Shown here one piece after another: positions 39,347 to 49,377 of a DNA stretch of 64,000 bases (within the stretch, counting starts at the first letter, position 1; each line of letters begins with the position of its first letter). The notes under the pieces were generated by a model, which was given only the letters and a program-made list of their open reading frames with translations, was not told the DNA's origin and ran no database searches. The translations under genes and the position numbers were made by a program. The stretch is from positions 372,001 to 436,000 of the forward strand of contig NZ_VZPP01000005.1 in NCBI RefSeq assembly GCF_008801475.1. Reading direction: 5' to 3'. This stretch comes from Pseudomonas moorei (GTDB lineage: Bacteria > Pseudomonadota > Gammaproteobacteria > Pseudomonadales > Pseudomonadaceae).

Positions 39347-39438
39347 CTGTGGGAGCGAGCTTGCTCGCGATAGCGATGTAACATTCGGTATCAATGTTGA
39401 ATGTTGCGTCCTCATCGCGAGCAGGCTCGCTCCCACAA
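39347..39438. repeat. REP doublet (REPIN), GGAGCGAGC type
   Basis: CTGTGGGAGCGAGCTTGCTC and GCGAGCAGGCTCGCTCCCAC are inverted. It lies between rlmB and the rpsF promoter, in a gap of 314 bases that otherwise holds only the rpsF control region. Confidence 0.9.
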
Positions 39439-39499
39439 TGGTTTGTGGCCGACCAAAGAATGGCGGGCGAACGAACTGTTCAAATAATCACCAATTACC

Positions 39500-39528
39500 T
39501 TGCGCCTCCTTCGCCCCTTCTCTACAAT
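39500..39528 (+). promoter_or_regulatory. Sigma-70 promoter of the rpsF cluster
   Basis: TTGCGC, 17 bases, TACAAT, followed by the GC-rich discriminator TGCGCCCC. It is about 118 bases before the rpsF start, leaving room for a leader of about 110 bases. Confidence 0.7.
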
Positions 39529-39600
39529 TGCGCCCCTTGCTGCGATGGCAGGCACGCATGTGTCTAGCGTCCACAAGTCCATAAGTGTCATTCACTCCTT

Positions 39601-39625
39601 GTCTGACCGCTTTTGAGCGGCAGGC
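39601..39625 (+). promoter_or_regulatory. Candidate S6:S18 autoregulatory leader hairpin
   Basis: GUCUG–A–CCGC–UUUUGA–GCGG–CAGGC folds as a bulged hairpin just before the rpsF ribosome site. The ACCG bulge/stem resembles the S6:S18-binding motif known from rpsF leaders, which mimics the rRNA site. Similarity was judged by eye. Confidence 0.45.
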
Positions 39626-39646
39626 TACAACCCGTAAGGAGCATTC

Positions 39647-40069
39647 ATGCGTCATTACGAAATCATCTTTTTGGTCCACCCGGATCAAAGCGAGCAAGTC
39701 GGCGGCATGGTTGAGCGTTACACCAAGCTGATCGAAGAAGACGGCGGCAAAATCCACCGTCTGGAAGATTGGGGCCGTCGTCAACTGGCCTACGCAATCA
39801 ACAATGTTCACAAGGCTCACTACGTGATGCTGAACGTTGAGTGCACTGGCAAGGCCCTGGCCGAGCTGGAAGACAACTTCCGCTACAACGATGCAGTGAT
39901 CCGTAACCTGGTCATCCGTCGCGAAGAAGCCGTTACCGGCCAATCCGAGATGCTCAAGGCTGAAGAAAACCGCAGTGAGCGCCGTGAGCGTCGCGACCGT
40001 CCTGAGCACTCCGACGCTGAAGGCGTTGACAGTGATGACAGCGACAACAGCGATAACGCTGACGAGTAA
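39647..40069 (+). CDS. rpsF: 30S ribosomal protein S6
   Basis: Small-subunit protein that binds 16S rRNA as a dimer with S18; 140 residues. The core [37 protein letters not shown] and [29 protein letters not shown] is typical. The C-terminal tail (about residues 110–140) is Glu/Asp/Ser-rich ([13 protein letters not shown]); in E. coli a shorter tail receives glutamate residues from RimK. AAGGA precedes the start. First gene of rpsF–rpsR–membrane protein–rplI. Confidence 0.97.
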   Translation: MRHYEIIFLVHPDQSEQVGGMVERYTKLIEEDGGKIHRLEDWGRRQLAYAINNVHKAHYVMLNVECTGKALAELEDNFRYNDAVIRNLVIRREEAVTGQSEMLKAEENRSERRERRDRPEHSDAEGVDSDDSDNSDNADE

Positions 40070-40097
40070 TCCACGGACCTTTTAAGGAGCCTATCAA

Positions 40098-40328
40098 ATG
40101 GCACGTTTCTTCCGTCGTCGTAAATTCTGCCGCTTCACCGCTGAAGACGTGAAAGAGATCGATTACAAAGATCTCAACACTCTGAAAGCCTACGTATCCG
40201 AGACCGGCAAAATCGTTCCAAGCCGTATCACCGGTACCAAAGCTCGTTATCAGCGTCAGCTGGCCACCGCTATCAAGCGCGCCCGCTTCCTGGCCCTGCT
40301 GGCCTACACCGACAGCCACGGCCGCTGA
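40098..40328 (+). CDS. rpsR: 30S ribosomal protein S18
   Basis: 76 residues, the standard length, with [20 protein letters not shown] and the conserved [23 protein letters not shown]. It binds 16S rRNA next to S6. It lies 28 bases after rpsF with an AAGGAG ribosome site. Confidence 0.97.
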
Positions 40329-40364
40329 GACCGGGCAGTCGACACGTAGCAAAGGATTGAATGT

Positions 40365-41258
40365 ATGCGTGCCTTAGCTGAGTTCATCATGCGGGGCCGT
40401 ATGCAGGCCACTCTGGTAGTGGCCGGATGCGCGGCATTGCCGTTGTTGTATTGGTTGGGTGCTGCCGCCGGATGCCTTGTGCTCCTGCGGCGCGGAATGA
40501 GGGACGCCCTGGGCGTTCTTGCTCTGGGATTGCTGCCGGCGTTGATCTGGTGGCTTAAATTCGATGATCCAAGGGCACTTCTGGTGCTGCTGGGGTCTTC
40601 GGGCCTTGCGTTGGTTTTGCGCGCAAGCGAGTCCTGGAACCGCGTGCTGCTGGTCAGCATAGCGATGGGGTTGGTGTTTTCAGTGGTGCTGGGGACGGTG
40701 TTCAGTTCCCAAATCGAAATGCTGGCGCAGGATCTGATAAAAATCCTGCCGCTGGCACTCGGTGACCTCTACCAGAAGATGTCGGTAGAAGAGCAAGCGC
40801 GATTCGCGTCCCTGATTGCACCGATCCTGACCGGCCTGATTGCGGCCTTGTTGCAAATCGTCAGTGTGCTGAGCCTGATTATCGGGCGCTACTGGCAGGC
40901 GTTGTTGTACAACCCGGGTGGTTTTGGTCGCGAGTTTCGCGTCATCCGAATCCCGCTTGGACCAGCGATGTTGTTGCTGGCGTTAATGCTTCTGGGGCCC
41001 AACTTCGGTCCGCAGATGGCCATGTTGACGCCGTTGTGCAGCGTACCGCTGGTTTTCGCCGGGCTGGCCCTGATTCACGGGCTGGTGGCGCAAAAGCGAC
41101 TGGCCAGGTTCTGGCTGGTGGGGTTGTACGTCACGCTGTTGCTGTTCATGCAGCTGATCTATCCGTTGCTGGTGGTCCTGGCCATCGTCGACAGCCTGAT
41201 TGATTTTCGCGGTCGTCTGGCGCCGAAAGACGCCGATAACGCGAACGGTGAAGGTTAA
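40365..41258 (+). CDS. Conserved multi-span membrane protein between rpsR and rplI
   Basis: 297 residues, with about eight predicted membrane helices and short loops (segments around 15–35, 45–60, 67–84, 92–113, 148–172, 195–212, 220–240, 250–270). The protein resembles the YybS/DUF2232-type membrane proteins seen beside ribosomal genes in several phyla; I make this assignment loosely. The only long soluble loop is about 115–145 (QIEMLAQDLIKILPLALGDL). It is clearly in the operon: 36 bases after rpsR and 19 bases before rplI. In P. aeruginosa a hypothetical gene occupies the same place. Function is unknown. Confidence 0.85.
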   Translation: MRALAEFIMRGRMQATLVVAGCAALPLLYWLGAAAGCLVLLRRGMRDALGVLALGLLPALIWWLKFDDPRALLVLLGSSGLALVLRASESWNRVLLVSIAMGLVFSVVLGTVFSSQIEMLAQDLIKILPLALGDLYQKMSVEEQARFASLIAPILTGLIAALLQIVSVLSLIIGRYWQALLYNPGGFGREFRVIRIPLGPAMLLLALMLLGPNFGPQMAMLTPLCSVPLVFAGLALIHGLVAQKRLARFWLVGLYVTLLLFMQLIYPLLVVLAIVDSLIDFRGRLAPKDADNANGEG

Positions 41259-41277
41259 AAGTTAAGAGGATTTTCAC

Positions 41278-41724
41278 ATGCAACTGATCCTTCTGGAAAA
41301 AGTCACCAACCTGGGCAACCTGGGTGACAAAGTGAACGTTAAGGCTGGTTACGGTCGTAACTACCTGCTGCCTTACGGCAAAGCTACCGCTGCGACCCCA
41401 GCCAACCTGGCTGCGTTCGAAGAGCGTCGCGCTGAGCTGGAAAAAGCTGCAGCAGACCGTAAAGCATCGGCTGAAAGCCGCGCTGCCCAACTGGCTGAGC
41501 TGGAAGTGACTATCACTGCCACCGCTGGTGACGAAGGCAAGCTGTTCGGTTCGATCGGTACTCACGACATCGCTGATGCACTGACCGCCTCTGGCGTTGA
41601 AGTTGCAAAAAGCGAAGTTCGTCTGCCGAACGGCACCATCCGCAACGTAGGTGAATTCGACGTAGCCGTGCACCTGCACGCCGAAGTTGAAGCCACCGTA
41701 CGCGTTGTCGTGGTAGCAGCTTAA
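41278..41724 (+). CDS. rplI: 50S ribosomal protein L9
   Basis: 148 residues with the two-domain L9 layout: N-terminal [36 protein letters not shown], a long connecting helix ([20 protein letters not shown]) and the C-terminal rRNA-binding domain. AGAGGA lies 7 bases before the start. A strong terminator follows, so it closes the ribosomal operon. Confidence 0.97.
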   Translation: MQLILLEKVTNLGNLGDKVNVKAGYGRNYLLPYGKATAATPANLAAFEERRAELEKAAADRKASAESRAAQLAELEVTITATAGDEGKLFGSIGTHDIADALTASGVEVAKSEVRLPNGTIRNVGEFDVAVHLHAEVEATVRVVVVAA

Positions 41725-41769
41725 GCAGTACTTGTCGGCTGGCACCCTCGGGTGCTTGCCGGTAACATC

Positions 41770-41807
41770 GGGCACGATCCTGTTTACAGGTCGTGCCCTT
41801 TGTCTTT
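41770..41807 (+). terminator. Terminator between rplI and dnaB
   Basis: GGGCACGA / TCGTGCCC outer stem stacked on a CCTGT–TT–ACAGG inner stem, followed by TTTGTCTTT. A smaller GCACCC–TC–GGGTGC hairpin lies just before it (41742–41755). Confidence 0.75.
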
Positions 41808-41858
41808 CTGGCAGTTCCGTTTTTTAATCCCAGCTTCTCCAAAAAATACCAAGTGGCC

Positions 41859-43256
41859 ATGAACGAAATCTCCGCTCCTGAGCAATACGATCTGCAAACC
41901 GCCGCGCTGAAGGTGCCGCCGCATTCCATCGAAGCCGAACAGGCTGTACTCGGTGGTCTGATGCTGGACAACAACGCCTGGGAGCGTGTGCTTGATCAAG
42001 TCTCCGACGGTGATTTCTATCGACATGACCACCGCCTGATCTTCCGTGCGATCGCCAAACTGGCCGATCAGAACTCGCCGATCGACGTCGTGACCCTGGC
42101 CGAGCAATTGGACAAGGAAGGTCAGACGTCGCAAGTCGGCGGCCTTGGGTACCTCGGCGAACTGGCGAAAAACACGCCGTCCGTCGCCAACATCAAGGCC
42201 TATGCGCAAATCGTTCGCCAGCGCGCGACGCTGCGCCAACTGATCGGCATCAGCACCGAAATCGCCGACAGCGCCTTCAACCCGGAAGGGCGTACGGCTG
42301 AAGAAATCCTCGATGAAGCTGAACGGCAGATCTTCCAGATCGCCGAGGCCCGCCCAAAAACCGGCGGCCCGGTGGGTGTGAACGAACTGCTGACCAAGGC
42401 CATTGACCGCATCGATACCCTGTTCAACACCGACAACGCCATCACCGGCCTGTCCACCGGCTACACCGACCTCGACGAGAAAACCAGCGGCCTGCAACCG
42501 GCTGACCTGATCATTGTCGCCGGCCGTCCATCCATGGGTAAAACCACCTTTGCGATGAACTTGGTGGAAAACGCCGTTCTGCGCAGCGAGAAAGCGGTTC
42601 TGGTTTACTCGCTGGAGATGCCAGGCGAATCGCTGATCATGCGTATGTTGTCGTCCCTGGGACGCATCGACCAGACCAAGGTCCGTTCGGGTCAGTTGGA
42701 AGACGACGATTGGCCGCGCCTGACCTCGGCGGTCAACCTGCTCAACGACCGCAAGTTGTTCATCGACGATACCGCCGGTATCAGCCCGTCGGAAATGCGC
42801 GCCCGGACCCGGCGTCTGGTGCGTGAGCACGGTGAAATCGGCCTGATCATGATCGACTACCTGCAATTGATGCAGATCCCTGGTTCGAGTGGCGACAACC
42901 GGACCAACGAGATTTCCGAAATCTCCCGGTCCCTGAAAGCCCTGGCCAAGGAATTCAACTGTCCGGTGGTGGCATTGTCCCAGCTCAACCGTTCCCTGGA
43001 ACAGCGGCCGAACAAACGCCCGGTGAACTCCGACTTGCGGGAATCCGGAGCGATCGAGCAGGACGCCGACGTCATCATGTTCGTGTATCGCGACGAGGTG
43101 TACCACCCGGAAACCGAGCACAAAGGCATCGCCGAAATCATCATCGGCAAGCAGCGGAACGGGCCGATCGGTTTTATCCGCCTGGCGTTCATCGGCAAGT
43201 ACACCCGGTTCGAGAACCTAGCACCGGGTAGCTATAACTTCGATGACGACGAGTAA
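41859..43256 (+). CDS. dnaB: Replicative DNA helicase DnaB
   Basis: Hexameric 5'-to-3' helicase of the replication fork; 465 residues. The N-terminal collar domain (PHSIEAEQAVLGGLMLDNNAWERV) is followed by the RecA-like motor domain. Motor motifs are Walker A IIVAGRPSMGKTTFAMNLV, Walker B GLIMIDYLQLM and DLRESGAIEQDADVIMFVYRDE. The start at 41859 (MNEISAPEQYD) gives the family N-terminus; the open frame extends to 41793 through non-family residues next to the terminator. No intein was seen. Confidence 0.97.
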   Translation: MNEISAPEQYDLQTAALKVPPHSIEAEQAVLGGLMLDNNAWERVLDQVSDGDFYRHDHRLIFRAIAKLADQNSPIDVVTLAEQLDKEGQTSQVGGLGYLGELAKNTPSVANIKAYAQIVRQRATLRQLIGISTEIADSAFNPEGRTAEEILDEAERQIFQIAEARPKTGGPVGVNELLTKAIDRIDTLFNTDNAITGLSTGYTDLDEKTSGLQPADLIIVAGRPSMGKTTFAMNLVENAVLRSEKAVLVYSLEMPGESLIMRMLSSLGRIDQTKVRSGQLEDDDWPRLTSAVNLLNDRKLFIDDTAGISPSEMRARTRRLVREHGEIGLIMIDYLQLMQIPGSSGDNRTNEISEISRSLKALAKEFNCPVVALSQLNRSLEQRPNKRPVNSDLRESGAIEQDADVIMFVYRDEVYHPETEHKGIAEIIIGKQRNGPIGFIRLAFIGKYTRFENLAPGSYNFDDDE

Positions 43257-43276
43257 TTCAGCGTCTTGAAGGGCCC

Positions 43277-43339
43277 CATCGCTGGCAAGCCCACACAGGG
43301 CTGATGCGATCCCTGTGGGAGCTGGCTTGCCAGCGATAG
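43277..43339. repeat. REP doublet, GGCTTGCC type
   Basis: CATCGCTGGCAAGCCCAC and GTGGGAGCTGGCTTGCCAGC are inverted with a spacer of about 20 bases. It has the same core class as the copy between orn and the TRIC gene. Confidence 0.85.
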
Positions 43340-43438
43340 ACGCGCCGCAATTTCCGACCATAGCCGTCGGAATTGGTCAAAATTTGTGCTATATTCCGCG
43401 CCCGCGAAATTCAATGAAAGCCAACACCGGTTATCGAC

Positions 43439-45739
<2,301 letters not shown>

Positions 45740-45757
45740 ATCGCGCTTGGGCTCAAC

Positions 45758-45786
45758 AAAACGCCAACCTTCGGGTTGGCGTTTTG
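45758..45786 (+). terminator. Terminator of the ygiQ-like gene
   Basis: ACGCCAACC–TTCG–GGTTGGCGT, a 9-bp stem on a stable tetraloop, with an A-run before and TTTT after. Confidence 0.9.
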
Positions 45787-45959
45787 CATTTCTGAGCCGC
45801 GGAACATCAGCACATTGGGCCCAAAGAGGCCGCTGCTGGTGGTGAATCTGCCGCGCAACGCCACATTTAAGTGCAACGGCCCCAAACCAATTTCCCGCCT
45901 CGCCCGATTTTGGTGCTGTACTGCCTCCAGTAACCGGAGAAAGCGCCAGCACTGCTGGG

Positions 45960-45975
45960 TGGCATAAGTCTTGCG
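45960..45975 (+). promoter_or_regulatory. Candidate sigma-54 promoter of the amidoligase operon
   Basis: TGGCATAAGTCTTGCG fits TGGCACG-N4-TTGCW, with the invariant GG and GC exactly 10 bases apart. It lies 38 bases before the GTG start at 46014, which suits a start of transcription near 45986. A perfect palindrome TTGGGCCCAA lies 145 bases upstream (45815–45824). Confidence 0.65.
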
Positions 45976-46013
45976 CGCTTTCACATACGCTTAGGGCTCG
46001 CAGGAGGCACGCC

Positions 46014-49000
46014 GTGTCGATTCATGTCGCATTGCATCACGTTACGCATTACCGCTACGACCGTGCCGTTGAGCTCGGTCCGCAGATCGTTCGCCTGCGC
46101 CCGGCCGCCCACAGTCGCACGCGGATTCTGTCCTATGCGCTGAAGGTTTCGCCCGAGCAACACTTCATCAACTGGCAGCAGGACCCGCAGGGCAATTACC
46201 TGGCGCGGTTGGTGTTCCCGAAAAAAACCGAAGAGCTGCGGATCGAAGTCGACCTGGTGGCGGAAATGGCGGTGTTCAATCCGTTCGATTTCTTCCTTGA
46301 GCCCTACGCGGAAAAAATTCCGTTCGCCTATGCCGCCGATGAGCGCAAGGAACTGGCGCCCTACCTGGAAACCCTGCCGCTGACGCCGAAGTTCAAGGCG
46401 TATCTGGATGGCATCGACCGCACACCTTTACCGGCTGTGGATTTCCTTGTCGCGCTCAATCAGCGCCTGAGCGAAGACATCGGCTACCTGATCCGCATGG
46501 AACCGGGCGTGCAAACGCCCGAGCACACCCTTGAACACGCCTCCGGGTCCTGCCGCGATTCCGCGTGGTTGCTGGTGCAACTGCTGCGAAATCTCGGACT
46601 GGCCGCGCGTTTTGTCTCCGGCTACCTGATCCAACTGACGGCCGACGTCAAAAGCCTCGACGGTCCCTCGGGCACGGATGTGGACTTCACAGACCTGCAT
46701 GCCTGGTGCGAGGTGTATTTGCCCGGCGCCGGCTGGATCGGCCTGGATGCGACCTCCGGGCTGTTTGCCAGTGAAGGCCATATTCCCTTGGCTTGTAGTC
46801 CCGATCCGTCCTCTGCGGCACCGATCAGTGGCCTGGTGGAGCCGTGCGAGTGCCAATTCAGCCACGAAATGTCCGTGGAGCGGATTTGGGAGGCGCCTCG
46901 GGTCACAAAGCCCTACACCGAAGAGCAATGGCTGGCGATTCAGAGTTTGGGTCGGCAGATCGATGCTGACCTGCTGGATGGCGATGTACGCCTGACCATG
47001 GGCGGTGAGCCGACATTCGTGTCCATCGATGACCCGGACGGTGCCGAGTGGAACACCGCGGCGTTGGGGCCGGACAAGCGTCGCCTGTCTGCCGAGCTGT
47101 TCCAGCGCATGCGTCAGCATTACGCGCCCAAAGGCCTGGTGCACTTTGGCCAGGGCAAGTGGTATCCGGGTGAGCAACTGCCGCGCTGGTCGCTCAACTG
47201 CTACTGGCGCCGCGACGGGGTGCCGATCTGGCACAACGCGGCGCTGATCGCCGACGAGCAGCAAGACTTTGGCGCCGATGGCGAGTTGGCCGGACGATTT
47301 CTGGCGAGTGTCGCCGAGCGCCTGAAAATTCCGACACGTTTTGTGTTCCCTGCTTACGAAGACAATTTCTATTACCTCTGGCGCGAAGGCACCTTGCCGC
47401 AGAACGTCAGCGCCGAAGACTCACGTATCGAGGAGCCGCTGGAGCGTGCGCGACTGCGTAAAGTCTTCAGTCAGGGTCTGGATAAGGTGATTGGCCAGGT
47501 CCTGCCGCTGGCACGGACCGTCAAGGGGGATCAGTGGCAGAGCGGGCGCTGGTACTTGCGCGACGAGCACTGTCGTTTGGTGCCGGGAGATTCGCCGCTG
47601 GGCTATCGTCTGCCCCTCGGCTCACAGCCCTGGGTGAAAGCCGCGGAGTACCCGTTCATTCATCCGCAGGACCCGAACCAGGATTTCCCGGCATTACCCG
47701 ACACCGCGCAGCTTCAGAGCCAAGACTCCGCTGCCATTGCTGAAGATCGCGCACCGAAAATCGATGAATCCGCCGACTGGCTGACCCGCACCGCATTCTG
47801 CGCCGAGGCGCGGGAAGGTCGGTTGTACCTGTTCATGCCGCCGCTGGAACGGGTTGAGGACTACCTCGAACTGGTCGCCGCGATTGAAGCCACCGCGCAA
47901 GAGCTGCGTTGCCCGGTATTGCTGGAAGGCTATGAACCACCGAGTGATCCGCGTTTGAGCAACTTCCGCATCACGCCGGACCCGGGGGTCATCGAGGTCA
48001 ACGTGCAGCCGTCCGCCACTTGGGATGAATTGGTTGAACGCACCGAATTCCTTTACGAAGAGGCGCGACAAACCCGACTCACCACCGAGAAATTTCTGAT
48101 CGATGGCCGGCACACGGGCACCGGTGGCGGTAACCATTTCGTACTGGGTGGCGCGACGCCGGCCGACTCACCGTTCCTGCGGCGTCCGGATCTGCTGCGC
48201 AGCCTGATCAGCTACTGGCATAACCACCCGTCCTTGTCGTACCTGTTTTCCGGGCTGTTCATCGGCCCGACTTCGCAGGCGCCACGGGTCGATGAAGCGC
48301 GCAACGATGCCCTGTATGAGCTGGAAATCGCCTTCGCCCAAATGCCGCAACCCGGCGAGGAATGCGCGCCGTGGCTGGTCGACCGGTTGCTGCGCAATCT
48401 GTTGATCGACGTGACGGGCAACACTCACCGCGCCGAGTTCTGCATCGACAAGCTTTACTCGCCGGACGGCGCCACGGGGCGCTTGGGCTTGCTCGAGTTG
48501 CGGGCCTTTGAAATGCCGCCCCACGCGCGCATGAGCCTGGCTCAACAGCTGTTGCTGCGGGCGTTGGTCGCACGTTTCTGGCGTGAACCCTATGCGCCGC
48601 CGAAACTGGCGCGCTGGGGCACTGAGCTGCACGACCGGTTCCTGTTGCCGCACTTTATCGAGCAGGATTTCGCCGACGTCATCGTCGACCTCAACGCCGC
48701 CGGTTATCCGGTGCGGGCCGAGTGGTTTGCCGCGCATCTGGAGTTCCGCTTTCCCAAGGTCGGCGATTACGCCGTCAGTGGCATTGCGCTGGAACTGCGC
48801 CAGGCGCTTGAGCCGTGGCATGTATTGGGCGAGGAGGGCGCGGTCGGTGGCACGGTGCGCTACGTGGATTCTTCCCTGGAGCGTCTGCAAGTCAAACTCA
48901 ACGGCTTGCCGCCACAGCGTTATTTACTGACCTGCAACGGCATTCCGGTGCCGCTGCAGCCCACCGGGCGCGTCGGTGAGTTTGTCGCCGGGGTGCGTTT

Positions 49001-49289
49001 TCGCGCATGGCAACCGGCCAACTGTCTGCAACCGACCATTGCCGTGCATGCGCCGCTGGTGTTCGACCTGCTCGACACCTGGATGGGGCGTTCGCTGGGC
49101 GGCTGCCAATATCACGTGGCCCATCCGGGCGGGCGTAACTACGACAGCTTGCCGGTCAATGCCAACGAGGCCGAGAGCCGGCGGATGGCGCGTTTCTTCC
49201 GGATCGGGCACACGCCAGGGAAGATTCCTGTACCGATTGCGCAAATCAACGACGAGCTGCCACTGACGCTTGATTTACGACGTTTCTAA
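46014..49289 (+). CDS. Transglutaminase–DUF2126 putative amidoligase
   Basis: A 1091-residue protein. N-terminal transglutaminase part: Bact_transglu_N-like (IHVALHHVTHYRYDRAVELGPQIVRLRP) and a core with the Cys–His–Asp set visible as HASGSCRDSAWLLVQLLRNL, DLHAWCEVYLPGAGW and IGLDATSGL. From about residue 300 to the end is a DUF2126 region (RLTMGGEPTFVSIDDPDGAE, FGQGKWYPGEQLPRWSL, HTGTGGGNHFVLGGAT, PFLRRPDLLRSLISYWHNHP). This family has been proposed to be a glutamine-synthetase-like amidoligase that forms peptide or isopeptide bonds. The GTG start at 46014 has AGGAGG 6 bases upstream. First gene of a three-gene operon; the substrate is unknown. No signal peptide was seen. Confidence 0.88.
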   Translation: MSIHVALHHVTHYRYDRAVELGPQIVRLRPAAHSRTRILSYALKVSPEQHFINWQQDPQGNYLARLVFPKKTEELRIEVDLVAEMAVFNPFDFFLEPYAEKIPFAYAADERKELAPYLETLPLTPKFKAYLDGIDRTPLPAVDFLVALNQRLSEDIGYLIRMEPGVQTPEHTLEHASGSCRDSAWLLVQLLRNLGLAARFVSGYLIQLTADVKSLDGPSGTDVDFTDLHAWCEVYLPGAGWIGLDATSGLFASEGHIPLACSPDPSSAAPISGLVEPCECQFSHEMSVERIWEAPRVTKPYTEEQWLAIQSLGRQIDADLLDGDVRLTMGGEPTFVSIDDPDGAEWNTAALGPDKRRLSAELFQRMRQHYAPKGLVHFGQGKWYPGEQLPRWSLNCYWRRDGVPIWHNAALIADEQQDFGADGELAGRFLASVAERLKIPTRFVFPAYEDNFYYLWREGTLPQNVSAEDSRIEEPLERARLRKVFSQGLDKVIGQVLPLARTVKGDQWQSGRWYLRDEHCRLVPGDSPLGYRLPLGSQPWVKAAEYPFIHPQDPNQDFPALPDTAQLQSQDSAAIAEDRAPKIDESADWLTRTAFCAEAREGRLYLFMPPLERVEDYLELVAAIEATAQELRCPVLLEGYEPPSDPRLSNFRITPDPGVIEVNVQPSATWDELVERTEFLYEEARQTRLTTEKFLIDGRHTGTGGGNHFVLGGATPADSPFLRRPDLLRSLISYWHNHPSLSYLFSGLFIGPTSQAPRVDEARNDALYELEIAFAQMPQPGEECAPWLVDRLLRNLLIDVTGNTHRAEFCIDKLYSPDGATGRLGLLELRAFEMPPHARMSLAQQLLLRALVARFWREPYAPPKLARWGTELHDRFLLPHFIEQDFADVIVDLNAAGYPVRAEWFAAHLEFRFPKVGDYAVSGIALELRQALEPWHVLGEEGAVGGTVRYVDSSLERLQVKLNGLPPQRYLLTCNGIPVPLQPTGRVGEFVAGVRFRAWQPANCLQPTIAVHAPLVFDLLDTWMGRSLGGCQYHVAHPGGRNYDSLPVNANEAESRRMARFFRIGHTPGKIPVPIAQINDELPLTLDLRRF

Positions 49290-49298
49290 GCCGTATGC

Positions 49299-49329
49299 GA
49301 CGCCCGGATCTTTCGTCTATCCGGGCGTC
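49299..49329 (+). other. Perfect 11-bp hairpin within the amidoligase operon
   Basis: GACGCCCGGAT–9-base loop–ATCCGGGCGTC, between the first and second genes. There is no T-run, so it is unlikely to be a simple terminator; it may act in mRNA processing or partial attenuation. Confidence 0.5.
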
Positions 49330-49377
49330 ATGAGCCTACGTTAGTCTGACTGTTCACTGCTGTCTGCCGAGCTTTCC

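Noticed and set aside
43373..43395. TTGGTC and TATATT before the YgiQ-like gene as a promoter
   Set aside because: The spacer is 11 bases; no good -35 box lies at the correct distance from TATATT.
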